From NCBI GenBank assembly GCA_024398815.1, contig JAKSIL010000007.1, positions 42,434-106,433 on the forward strand: a stretch of 64,000 nucleotides of DNA, given 5' to 3'. The position numbers and the translations under genes were made by a program. Below the pieces are notes generated by a model. That model saw only the letters and a program-made list of their open reading frames with translations. It was not told the DNA's origin and did no database searches. This document shows, piece by piece, positions 42,934-52,500 of this stretch (position 1 is its first letter; the number at the start of each line of letters is the position of its first letter). The DNA comes from Fibrobacter sp. (GTDB lineage Bacteria > Fibrobacterota > Fibrobacteria > Fibrobacterales > Fibrobacteraceae).

Positions 42934-44706
42934 CTAGAGAGTGTACGACGTGGTCACGGAATAGCGGACATCGCCCTTGCGAACCCCATTAACGGGGACG
43001 CTGACATCAAACTTGTTTATCAAGCGGCTTATGGATTTCGTCTGCGCAAAGCGGGCGCCTATTCCAAGCGTATAGACAAGGTCTTCGCGATTGATGTCCA
43101 TCAGTTCCCAGGCCGTTTCGCCGACGCTTGCGTAGCCGACGAAAACAGGCATCAAGGTCGCCACCTCGAAATTCGGGAACCAGCGCTGTTCTATGCTTCC
43201 GTAAACGCGTGCCTGTCCCGCGTAGAACCCAGTCGGGAACGATACAAAGCCGTCAGCAGCGCCAAGAGTCAACTGGTAGCCGTACTTCGCCTTGTCGTAG
43301 AAATCCACAAGTCCCGTGAGGGCTGTCGAAAAACGGTTTGTCGGATGGAAAATGTATTCTCCGTTGATGCGCCCGTAAAAATCCCTCTGCTCGCCATGAT
43401 CCAGATAAAAATTCATCTGCGAAGACAAGTTCAGATGATGTTCTCCGCGACCGAGGTAAAGGTTCGTCCAAAAGTCCAGACGGATGTCATTGTCACCGGC
43501 ACCAATCTGCTCGTAGTTCTTCGAAATCTGAGCCTTCAAAAGCCAGCCCTTGTCCACATCTTCGGTCCATTTCACGTTATGGTAGTTCTTGATTTTTTCA
43601 TAACGCAGATTGGAGTACTGCAAATACGCGCCCACGCGGGAATCCTTGCGTTCGGGAAGCCACTCATTCCATGCCGACGACGAATCAATCGCATAAAGAT
43701 GCTCTCCGTCGGTAAAGCGATAACGCAAAAGTTCGCCTTCGTCGGCCGTTAAGTGCCTATAGTCGTAGGTTGCGCCAATGTAGAACTTCCGCTGGGTTCC
43801 GCCAAAAGAGCGGCTCAAACGGAAACTCAGGGAGTCGCTGATGTAATCCTCTACGGTCATGAGTTTGACAGTTTTCGTGTCATTGTAGCGAGGCAGCGTC
43901 TTCAAAAGTTTAGACAACGTATCCGGAACAATGTTGTTCTCAGAAATCACCGCTCCCGGAGGCATGTCGCCGCTTCCGTAAAAATAAGCGTTGCGTTTAT
44001 TCTTCAATCCGGCAAGAGTGTACGCCCACTGGTTTACGCTGCGACTTAGGAACGGGCGATACATCTGCCAACTCGCCAGATAGCCATCGGTATTGTAGCT
44101 GTACAAAAAGTCAAGGTGGTTGTAACGGATTAAGAAGTGCGGGTCGCTGTATTCAAGCTGCCACATATCGCGGAATTCATCGTGACCGTAGTAGAAGCCC
44201 AATTTTTGACCCAAGCCCAGAAAATTGCTCTCCTGGATGCCGATGCCATAATTCAAGTTGTCGTAGCTCCACTCGCTACCCGAAAAACCGAGACTGAAGG
44301 GAAGCGTCAAAGTCCAGTTGTCGCTGGTGTGCACGTTGGCAACATTCTTGCCGTCTTCCTGGGTAACCGTAATGCTAGCATCCGACAAAAAACGCTGGTC
44401 GCGCAAAAAACGTTCCGCCTCGAGCATATAGTTCAAATCGACAATATCGCCCTCGTTGAACAACAGCAATTTGCGGACAGTCGACTGTCGGGTTTCAATA
44501 TGCACAACATTCAAGACATCGTATGCCCAGCGGTCGTACTTGGTATGGGACTTGGAATCGTCAAAGGCATCGCCGATATCGTAGCGGATTTCATCGACAC
44601 GAAAAACGGCCGACGAGTCGACATTCGCCACAGACGAATCTACGCCCGAAATTTCTGCAAACGACACAGAAACAAGCAGGGCTATAGCTATCAAGAAAAA
44701 CATCAT
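42934..44706 (-). CDS. POTRA-containing outer-membrane barrel protein (Omp85-like)
   Basis: The 590-residue product has a signal peptide ending near SVSFAE. One POTRA-like repeat follows (about 60-125), with STVRKLLLFNEGDIVDLNYM and EAERFLRDQRFLSDASITV. After it come many amphipathic strands, for example NLNYGIGIQESNFLGLGQKL, and the end is VTTSYTL. It could be an Omp85-superfamily translocator or assembly factor of the TamA type. With a single POTRA it is not BamA itself. Its partner is unknown; the small membrane protein at 42610 is co-directional. Confidence 0.75.
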   Translation of the reverse strand: MMFFLIAIALLVSVSFAEISGVDSSVANVDSSAVFRVDEIRYDIGDAFDDSKSHTKYDRWAYDVLNVVHIETRQSTVRKLLLFNEGDIVDLNYMLEAERFLRDQRFLSDASITVTQEDGKNVANVHTSDNWTLTLPFSLGFSGSEWSYDNLNYGIGIQESNFLGLGQKLGFYYGHDEFRDMWQLEYSDPHFLIRYNHLDFLYSYNTDGYLASWQMYRPFLSRSVNQWAYTLAGLKNKRNAYFYGSGDMPPGAVISENNIVPDTLSKLLKTLPRYNDTKTVKLMTVEDYISDSLSFRLSRSFGGTQRKFYIGATYDYRHLTADEGELLRYRFTDGEHLYAIDSSSAWNEWLPERKDSRVGAYLQYSNLRYEKIKNYHNVKWTEDVDKGWLLKAQISKNYEQIGAGDNDIRLDFWTNLYLGRGEHHLNLSSQMNFYLDHGEQRDFYGRINGEYIFHPTNRFSTALTGLVDFYDKAKYGYQLTLGAADGFVSFPTGFYAGQARVYGSIEQRWFPNFEVATLMPVFVGYASVGETAWELMDINREDLVYTLGIGARFAQTKSISRLINKFDVSVPVNGVRKGDVRYSVTTSYTL

Positions 44707-44740
44707 GCGGACAATATAGCAATTTATTTGGCATAGGTCG

Positions 44741-44780
44741 TGAGGGTTAAGGTGCGAGGAGCAAAGAGCAAGGCATAGGC
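44741..44780. repeat. Dispersed GGTGCGAGG-type intergenic element
   Basis: The sequence GGTTAAGGTGCGAGGAGC and adjacent AAGAGCAAGGC match elements at 6533-6552 and 55217-55240 (GGTGCGAGG core). Confidence 0.5.
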
Positions 44781-44864
44781 CATAATTGACGATTACGTGC
44801 GTTTCACAGGAAGGAATGCAAAAGCCGACAGAAGCCTGTGGGCGCGATTTCGCTGTTTTGCATA

Positions 44865-44895
44865 TTGCAAGAGCTTCTGCGTTATTCTATATTTG
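44865..44895 (+). promoter_or_regulatory. Promoter of rnpB (TTG-N20-TATATTTG)
   Basis: TTG (44865-44867) and TATATTTG (44888-44895) are 20 bp apart, directly before the RNA. Confidence 0.75.
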
Positions 44896-45298
<403 letters not shown>

Positions 45299-45301
45299 TA
45301 T

Positions 45302-45335
45302 GGACCCCGCTCCAGCTAGAGCGGGGTCCTCCTTT
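45302..45335 (+). terminator. Intrinsic terminator of rnpB
   Basis: An 11-bp stem GGACCCCGCTC/GAGCGGGGTCC is followed by a short T-rich tail. Confidence 0.88.
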
Positions 45336-45379
45336 AAAAAAACACCCCCGAAACCGACTTTTGCAGCAATTCCGGGGGT
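45333..45379 (-). terminator. Intrinsic terminator of the CorC-type gene
   Basis: On the minus strand ACCCCCG and CGGGGGT form a stem followed by GTTTTTTTTAAA. It faces the rnpB terminator. Confidence 0.65.
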
Positions 45380-45405
45380 AAAACTTGATTTTTCGCTATT
45401 TTGAA

Positions 45406-46734
45406 TTAACCGACGGTCTTGAAAATACCCGTCTTCGAGCCTTCCTTCGCAGAAGGGAAAACAATCATGACCTTTTCCATGCGGGTCCCGTCCATTTTCA
45501 GGACTCGGAACTTGTAGCCGTTGACTTCGACTTCGGCTCCGGGAGCTGGAATCACGCCAAGTGTCGCCTGGATAAGGCCCGACAGAGTTTCCACATGGGA
45601 ATTTTCCGGAGCTTCCAGTTCAACGCCCAGTTCATCGCTCAAGTCGGAAAGCGTGATAAGCGGATCGACAATGTAGCGTCCGTCCTTCAATTTTTGGACA
45701 TCCTCTTCTTCATCGATATCGTCTTCGTCGCGGATTTCGCCCACGATCTCTTCAAGAATGTCCTCCAGAGTCACAAGGCCGGCCGTTCCGCCGTATTCGT
45801 CGACCACGATAGCCAACTGGTTGCCCGTCTTGCGAAGTTCCGTAAGCAGGTCGTCAATCTTTTTATGGTACGGCACAAAAACCGGCGGCATGGCGATTTT
45901 CATGATGTCGAAAGCACTGTCGCCATGTTCCGTGTACCATTCCAAAAAATCGCGGTTCGAAAGGATTCCAACGATGTTGTCCATGGTATCCTTGTAAACC
46001 GGCAAACGGGAATGGCGTTCGTTGTTGAGAACCTTTACCAATTCTTCCACAGAGATGTCTGCACTGACGGCGCACATGTCCACACGGGGAGTCATGATTT
46101 CGCGAACAGGCGTTTCCACGAAATCGAAGATGTTCAGAATCATCTGCTGTTCTTCTTTTTCGAGACCTTCCTCTTCGGCATCCTCGCTATCGGAAAGGTC
46201 AGCCTGCACAGCATCGCGCATTTCTTCAGGCAAGAAACTCAGCTTGGAATCGTAGCCAAAGCAGCTGAGCAGTTTCACGAAAACCACATGGCAAATTTTC
46301 GCTGCAGGCACAAAGGGTAGCCTTGCCACAAGGAACAACGGCACAAGAATCACGGATAGCGTATCCGGCTTGAAATCGGCAATCAAATACGGGATGAATA
46401 CCGTCAAAATGTAGATTACAGCGCAAGCGACAATCAAGTACGCAGCAACCGACAGATACGGATACGAATGCACAAAATCCCACGGGGAATTCGACAGCAC
46501 AAAAAAGCCGAGGACGCCCGCGCCCACGTTTCCAAAGATGCGGCCGATGGACACGCATTCGTTAAAGCCGTTCCACTTGACAAGAGCCGCTATTTTTTCT
46601 TCACGGGCAGTGCGTTCCTTGGAATCACGCTTAGCGTAAATCAGGCTAAAGGCGCACTTGGTGGCCGAAAAGAGCGCGGATGTCAAAAGAAATAAGCAAA
46701 GGAAAACTACCGCGAGAATTTCGGAGGATTCCAT
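45406..46734 (-). CDS. CBS-domain membrane protein, CorC/HlyC (CNNM) family
   Basis: The 442-residue product has an N-terminal four-helix CNNM/DUF21 membrane domain (to about 170). A CBS pair follows (about 205-335), with IMTPRVDMCAVSADISVEEL, LPVYKDTMDNIVGILSNRDF and QLAIVVDEYGGTAGLVTLED. The C-terminal CorC_HlyC domain has AGAEVEVNGYKFRVLK-like residues. Members are linked to Mg2+/Co2+ efflux. It lies in an operon with ybeY upstream, with a one-base overlap, as in many bacteria. Confidence 0.92.
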   Translation of the reverse strand: MESSEILAVVFLCLFLLTSALFSATKCAFSLIYAKRDSKERTAREEKIAALVKWNGFNECVSIGRIFGNVGAGVLGFFVLSNSPWDFVHSYPYLSVAAYLIVACAVIYILTVFIPYLIADFKPDTLSVILVPLFLVARLPFVPAAKICHVVFVKLLSCFGYDSKLSFLPEEMRDAVQADLSDSEDAEEEGLEKEEQQMILNIFDFVETPVREIMTPRVDMCAVSADISVEELVKVLNNERHSRLPVYKDTMDNIVGILSNRDFLEWYTEHGDSAFDIMKIAMPPVFVPYHKKIDDLLTELRKTGNQLAIVVDEYGGTAGLVTLEDILEEIVGEIRDEDDIDEEEDVQKLKDGRYIVDPLITLSDLSDELGVELEAPENSHVETLSGLIQATLGVIPAPGAEVEVNGYKFRVLKMDGTRMEKVMIVFPSAKEGSKTGIFKTVG

Positions 46735-47207
46735 TACATTTTCTCCTTATAAGGGTCCAGTCCCAGGAACTCGCATTCGCGGGCGCGCATCACCTTACGG
46801 TCCACAGCCTTGATGTGGTCGTAGCCGGAAAGATGCAGCAAGCCATGCACAATCACCCGCTTCATTTCGGCAAAGAATGTATTGCCGTATTCGGGGGCCT
46901 GGCGCTTCACCTGGTCTTTAGCGATGTAGATTTCGCCCAGCATTTCGCTTTCGCCCGGGATTTCATCGTGCCATTCAAACGAGAGAACGTCTGTCACCTT
47001 GTCCAGGCCACGATAGTCCCTGTTCATATTACGAACAAATTCATCGCTGCAGAGCACGATGTTCACATTGTTCTCTGTCCCTTCTTCCTTAAGGAGCTTG
47101 CGAGCCATTGCTTCAAACTTGTCTTTCCACGGGAAAGACTTGATATTCCCCTCGCACAGGAATTCAATCTTGTATTTTTTCTTTTTACTACTAGCAGGGT
47201 CTGCCAT
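46734..47207 (-). CDS. ybeY: Endoribonuclease YbeY
   Basis: YbeY is a metal-dependent RNase needed for 16S rRNA 3' maturation and ribosome quality control. The 157-residue product has the hallmark zinc motif HGLLHLSGYDH and the preceding segment LNRDYRGLDKVTDVLSFEWH in near-family form (NMNRDYRGLDK). Its stop and the next start overlap by one base, as do the upstream gene's stop and its own start. Confidence 0.95.
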   Translation of the reverse strand: MADPASSKKKKYKIEFLCEGNIKSFPWKDKFEAMARKLLKEEGTENNVNIVLCSDEFVRNMNRDYRGLDKVTDVLSFEWHDEIPGESEMLGEIYIAKDQVKRQAPEYGNTFFAEMKRVIVHGLLHLSGYDHIKAVDRKVMRARECEFLGLDPYKEKM

Positions 47208-47497
47208 TAAATATTATACCATTTCTTTAAGTTTTCAATAATGGCCTCGGCCTGGGCCTTGCCACTGATATTGAACTTGCTGCGAGCCTTGAATGCGCCC
47301 GACACCTTCTGGTAGCGACGCAAGTAAACCTTGGGTTCACCAAATTCGCCCGTTTTGGCGTTTTTTTCTTGGCAAAGGAACATCATGGTCTGCCAGGCGC
47401 CCTTAGACAGGATGGCCTTGTCCAGTTCCTTGATAATCTGTTCACCAGTATCCACGTCACTCATTTCGACGGTAGGCTCTTCAACTTCCATGCTCAT
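47207..47497 (-). CDS. Hypothetical small soluble protein upstream of ybeY
   Basis: From the ATG at 47497 the product is 96 residues. It is mainly helical at the start (SDVDTGEQIIKELDKAILSK) and then has a basic stretch (PKVYLRRYQKVSGAFKARSK) and a final helix (AQAEAIIENLKKWYNI). GAGG lies 6 nt before this ATG, which decides the start over the longer frame from 47548. The family is unrecognised; it may be nucleic-acid binding, by charge only. Confidence 0.6.
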   Translation of the reverse strand: MSMEVEEPTVEMSDVDTGEQIIKELDKAILSKGAWQTMMFLCQEKNAKTGEFGEPKVYLRRYQKVSGAFKARSKFNISGKAQAEAIIENLKKWYNI

Positions 47498-47613
47498 AAT
47501 GGACCTCATTTGGAATTCAATATCTTTTTTTCTACCTAAAAGATACATTATTATTTTATTATTTCAAAGAATAAATATATTTATAACGATAAAAATCTTG
47601 AACGAGAGGCTTT

Positions 47614-49587
47614 ATGTCATTTTCAAGCAAATTTAAAGCGTTAACGATTTTACTGGCACTCGCCGTGTGCTACCCGTACGCAGCAGCGAGCAAATCCGGC
47701 AAAATCCGCTATGCCGTAGGCGAAAGAAACATCATCGACGAAAAAGGCTCTGAAAGGCAGGCCAAGCAAGGGGCCAAAGTCAAGGAAAAGGAGCTTGTCA
47801 AGACGGGAATCGAATCCCAGGTGGTCATTTCCCTCCCCGACGGTAGTTCCATCTCGGTCGAAGAAAACTCTCTCGTTCAGTTTTTATCACTTACTGCCGA
47901 AGACGGAAAACAAACAGCCATGACCGACATCAAGCACGGCAAGGTCAAGTTCGACGCCCAGCGCCAGAACGACGGCAGCACATTCAGATTCAAGACCGGT
48001 ACGGCTACAGCCGCCATCCGCGGCACGGACGGTATGGTCGGTATGACCCAAAAGGGCAAGGCGGCATTCGCCTTGAATACAGGTAAACTGGATATTGACG
48101 GCGGTGACGGATGCAAGGTTTCCATCGAAGCCGGCGAAATCGCCTTCAGCGACGGTAAGTGCTTCAAGAAAATCAAGAGTGACAAGCCGGGCGACAAGGA
48201 ATCCATGGACAAACTCATGATTTTGATGGACGATTCCACGGCAACAGCCGACTCCATCGAAAGCAAGTTGAAACAGTTCAACGAAGCCCTCAAGACCATT
48301 GCGGCCAAGGTCCAGAAGAGCCCCTGTACGTTTGCCAACCTCCCTGAAATGGTCGATACAAACAGCGTTACTATATCCGGCACCTGCGAAGGAAACGTAA
48401 ATCTGCACATCAGTGATGCCAAAGTCGATGTAAACGGAGGAAAGGTGACAGCGGTCTTGGACTGGCAGTCCAAAGCCATCGGAACCAAGAAATTCAACAT
48501 CACCTGTATCGACACTCTTGATGTAGCAGGCCTAGTCAAAGATTTGGGTATTCCAGAAGGACTGGTTCCTGAAAGCAAAAAGAGACTTGGCGTTTCGTAC
48601 ACATGCGGTCAATTGTCCACCATCTACCAGCCAAAGATAGACTCGGCAGAACTTGCTTCAAAAGACTTTTCTTTTGAAGTGGCCGCCATCGACAACGATG
48701 AAATCTGCACTAAGGGTTCCGCCACCATCAAGGGTACATACACCAAGGGTGTGGACACCACGGCTAAAGCATCCATCACGTTTGCCATCGGCAAAAATTC
48801 CGAAACGATTGCCCTGGCCGCAGCAAGCGGTCCGTTCGAGCATACGCTCTCCATCAACGACATTAACGGCAACTGGAATGCAAACGATGTGGTCGTGACC
48901 TACACCGTGAACTCGAAGTCCATCGCAAAGGTTCTGCCGATATCGGTAAACAAGTCTTGTTCTGCAATAAACACCAAGAAACCCACCCTCGTCGTGACAG
49001 AACAGACCCTCAACAAGGGTTGCAGCGCGAAATTCTCCGTAGGCGATCTTGAAGACGATGCCGGAATCGTGACCATCACCGAAGACGCAACTCCGCAAAA
49101 GGAAGTTATCGTGAACGGCAACACAAGCGGCATCTTCAAGACAAGAGCCGGAACACACAACTACCAGGTCGAAGCAAAGGACCAGGCAGGGAACTCCGTC
49201 TCGGTATCGCAGAACATCAGCTGCTATCCCAAGAATAAAGTCGCAATCGAAGTCGACCGTAAAACACAGAACATGCAAAGCCAGCGTTTGCGCGTACCGC
49301 CTGCACCGAAGGGCCATGCGAACATCCTTTACAGGACCATGCACTTCACCCTCAAGAACGTGCCGGCCAACGACCCTGGCCAGATCAAGTCTATCGTCGT
49401 AAAGCAAGAGGGCGGTGAAACGACAACTCTATTGAATCTCCATGGCGCCAATCAAATTGACCGTCTGGATTACGACGTTCAGGTAAGCCTTGTCCGCGAT
49501 GAAAGCGTAAAGACCAAGGTAACCATTACTGTAGAAATGTACTACGGCAACATCGTAAGCATTACCAAAACATTTGAGGTTCACTAA
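47614..49587 (+). CDS. Secreted FecR-domain protein with Ig-like repeats
   Basis: The 657-residue product starts behind GAGAGG. A signal peptide ends near YAAASK. Residues about 30-195 form a FecR domain (PF04773-like): VVISLPDGSSISVEENSLVQ, KHGKVKFDAQ and FRFKTGTATAAIRGTDGMVG. Here the domain is extracellular, not an anti-sigma regulator with a membrane segment. The rest (about 225-657) looks like three or more Ig-like or bacterial surface domains with Cys pairs. Its stop and the next start overlap by one base, so it is co-translated with the beta-helix/barrel protein. Confidence 0.8.
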   Translation: MSFSSKFKALTILLALAVCYPYAAASKSGKIRYAVGERNIIDEKGSERQAKQGAKVKEKELVKTGIESQVVISLPDGSSISVEENSLVQFLSLTAEDGKQTAMTDIKHGKVKFDAQRQNDGSTFRFKTGTATAAIRGTDGMVGMTQKGKAAFALNTGKLDIDGGDGCKVSIEAGEIAFSDGKCFKKIKSDKPGDKESMDKLMILMDDSTATADSIESKLKQFNEALKTIAAKVQKSPCTFANLPEMVDTNSVTISGTCEGNVNLHISDAKVDVNGGKVTAVLDWQSKAIGTKKFNITCIDTLDVAGLVKDLGIPEGLVPESKKRLGVSYTCGQLSTIYQPKIDSAELASKDFSFEVAAIDNDEICTKGSATIKGTYTKGVDTTAKASITFAIGKNSETIALAAASGPFEHTLSINDINGNWNANDVVVTYTVNSKSIAKVLPISVNKSCSAINTKKPTLVVTEQTLNKGCSAKFSVGDLEDDAGIVTITEDATPQKEVIVNGNTSGIFKTRAGTHNYQVEAKDQAGNSVSVSQNISCYPKNKVAIEVDRKTQNMQSQRLRVPPAPKGHANILYRTMHFTLKNVPANDPGQIKSIVVKQEGGETTTLLNLHGANQIDRLDYDVQVSLVRDESVKTKVTITVEMYYGNIVSITKTFEVH

Positions 49588-52500
49588 TGAAGCGTTCTCA
49601 TAGCCTCCTTGTTTCTGCAATTCTGCTAACATCTTCCATTGCATTCGCCCAACAGGCAGCACCAGCTCCGGCTCCCGCCGCTGCTCCTGCGAAGGCCGCT
49701 CCCGCTCCGGCACCCGCCGCAGCTCCAGCAAAGGCCGCACCCGCGCCGGCTCCCGCCGCTGCTCCTGCAAAGGCTGCCCCAGCTCCGGCTCCCGCCGCTG
49801 CTCCTGCGAAGGCTGCGCCCGCTCCGGCTCCCGCCGCCGCACCTGCAAAGGCAGATTCCACAAAGGCAATCTCTGCAGCAGCTATAGATTCTGCGCAAGC
49901 CGCAAGTGACACAACTAAGGCTGCAGTAACAGATTCCGTAGCAACAGATTCAACAGTTGCCGCAGCAGACTCTGCTGCAGTCCCCGACTCCGCTAAAGTA
50001 GCGGCAGCACCTGACACAGCAGCAATCAAAAAAGATTCCGTCGCACCGGCAGAGCCGCAAAAAGTCGAAGTCAAGATGCTTACAGGCACCGAGATTAAAG
50101 GCGAAATTCACGGATTCCTTTCTGCAGAAAATTCCCCTTACCTGGCCACAGGAAACTTGGTCGTTCTCCCGAACACGGCTCTCTTCATCCAGCCGGGTAC
50201 CACGATTCTCTTTATGCCGGGCACAGGCCTTGAAGTCAATGAAGGCCAATTCATGGCAGCCGGCACAAGCGAAGCTCCTATCACCTTCAGATCGGCAAAA
50301 GAGCCGGCAACACCTGGAGACTGGAAAGGCATTACCATTACCGGCAAAGACCAGGTCACCTTGCGCAACATTATCGTGAGTGACGCCGTCGCAGGCATCG
50401 CCGTAGAAAACGGAAGCCTCAACATGCAGGTTTCCAAGATTACGGGAACAAGCTCTCGTGGTCTTTACGTCCGTAACGCCGATGTCAACGTGCTAGATTG
50501 CGAATTTACAGGCAACAAGGGCGCAGCGCTCCACATTTCCAACTACGCCATGGCAAACATCGAACGTTCGACCTTCACGGGCAACAACATCGCTATGTTG
50601 AACTCCGAACTTGCCAACACGATTGTATTGAACAGCAAACTCGAAAACAACGACATCGCCGTCATCGGAAAAGAAAACAACCTGTTCTTCTTCCATGCTA
50701 CCGATGTCACCAAGAACAAGATTGGTGCCGCAGGCGCTGACGTTCTGGACGAAACAGTGATTGCAAGCATCAAGGGAAACGAAAACGATTTCGACAAAAA
50801 TTCCATCAACGCATTGAACGCCCTTCCCCCGAACCCCGAAATTCCAGGCATCGAAAAACGTCCATGGAATAAAGAGGACAAAATCGGTGTCTTGGCCCGC
50901 GAAGCTGAAGAAAAAAAGCTGGCCGATTCCACCAAAAAAGGCTGGGCCATCATGGGTAATGTCATGTTGGGAGGCAAATACCACTACGTAGCGACAGCCA
51001 AGAACGACGGCGAAGACAAGGAAGTATATGGAGACACCATACGCAACGGTGAAAAATTCGAAAATACGTTCCAGGTTCCCGGTTTGAGTGGCGAAGCCTC
51101 TGCCTACATTTACATGCAGTCTCCTGACGGAAAGACGATTGAATTCAACACGGACCTTACGGCTGACAGTTGGAATCATTTCTCTCCCAATCCGGTCACG
51201 TTGACCTATACTGACAAGTTCAACACCTTGGTTCTCGGCGACGAACAAAAAGTCGGCGGCGACATTTACATGGCAGGGCTTCCCCTCTTCGGTGTTGACT
51301 ACACCCTAGCCCTGTTCAAGAACAACGCCGACCAGCCTTTGTTCGAATTGAACGGTTTCTTTGGCGAAGCCCAGCGTTCGATTGTCGCGGACGAACGCCA
51401 CCCCTATATTTATAAGGAATACGCCGAAGATGGTTCCGCCCAGGCTCAGCGCATCGCTTACGGTGGATCGTTGAAATGGGCTCCTGTTCGCAGGTTCGAC
51501 GCCAAGTTCGGCATTCTCGTCGCCAACGACGAAATCGAAGACCCGATTTTGCGCAAGGGTTCCAAGAACAACAACGCCACATCCGAACCCATGATTGACG
51601 CCTTTACCATGTTTGCCGACGGAAACTGGCTGTTCTTCCCCGGAGACATTGAATTGAACGGACAGATTGCCGTTGGCCGTGCCGATACGACCGACGTCAT
51701 TCGTCAGCGCGCCATCAACCAGGTATTTTCCGACGCAGGACTTTCAACGGGTTCATTCAACGAAATTCGCAAACTGATGCAGAATACGAACCGCATCAAC
51801 TATCTCAAGCATAACGAATTGGTGAACATCTTTGGCGAAAATACGACCTTGAGGGACTCCGAAATGAGAGATTCCCTGCGTACGCTTATTCGCGACGCCA
51901 AGGAAGTCCAACGCAACACCGAAGACGACCGCGACAACGACAGAGTCCTCGGCCTCAACTGGGGCAGCCAGAACTTCGCCCTCGGAGCATCTCTCAACTG
52001 GAACATCTACAAGACACACCTTTCCGGACACATTAAATACGTGGGCGAAGACTTCTACAGTGCAGGCTCCGCCGACCAGCTGGCCGACACGCGTGAATTC
52101 GGCGGTCGTGTGGAGCAGGATATTACCAAATTCTGGATCCTAGGATTCGACTACTTGTTAAATGTCGAAAACGCAGCAAAGAAGGGCATGACCAACTTGT
52201 TCGGCCTTGGTGAAGGCACTCGTTGGGGATTCTTCCAGGAAGCTTCCGACGAATGGAAAGAAGAACACAGGGATGACAACGACCGTACCAAGTACATCCA
52301 CACGATTGGAACCGACCAACGTTTCAATATCGGCAAGAATGTCGTCGTAACGGCAGGCTATACGTTGCAATACCAGACTCAGTACCGCAACTTCCAGTTG
52401 CACGGCGATTATATTCTCGAAGACAACATCTATAGCGACAGCTGGTTCAATCCGCGTAAAAAGCGCCCGACTGCCGACATCATCATCGACGGCGACACGG

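Noticed and set aside
49656..49850. 39-bp repeats considered as CRISPR or a recombination array
   Set aside because: The units are contiguous, in frame, and encode a perfect protein repeat.
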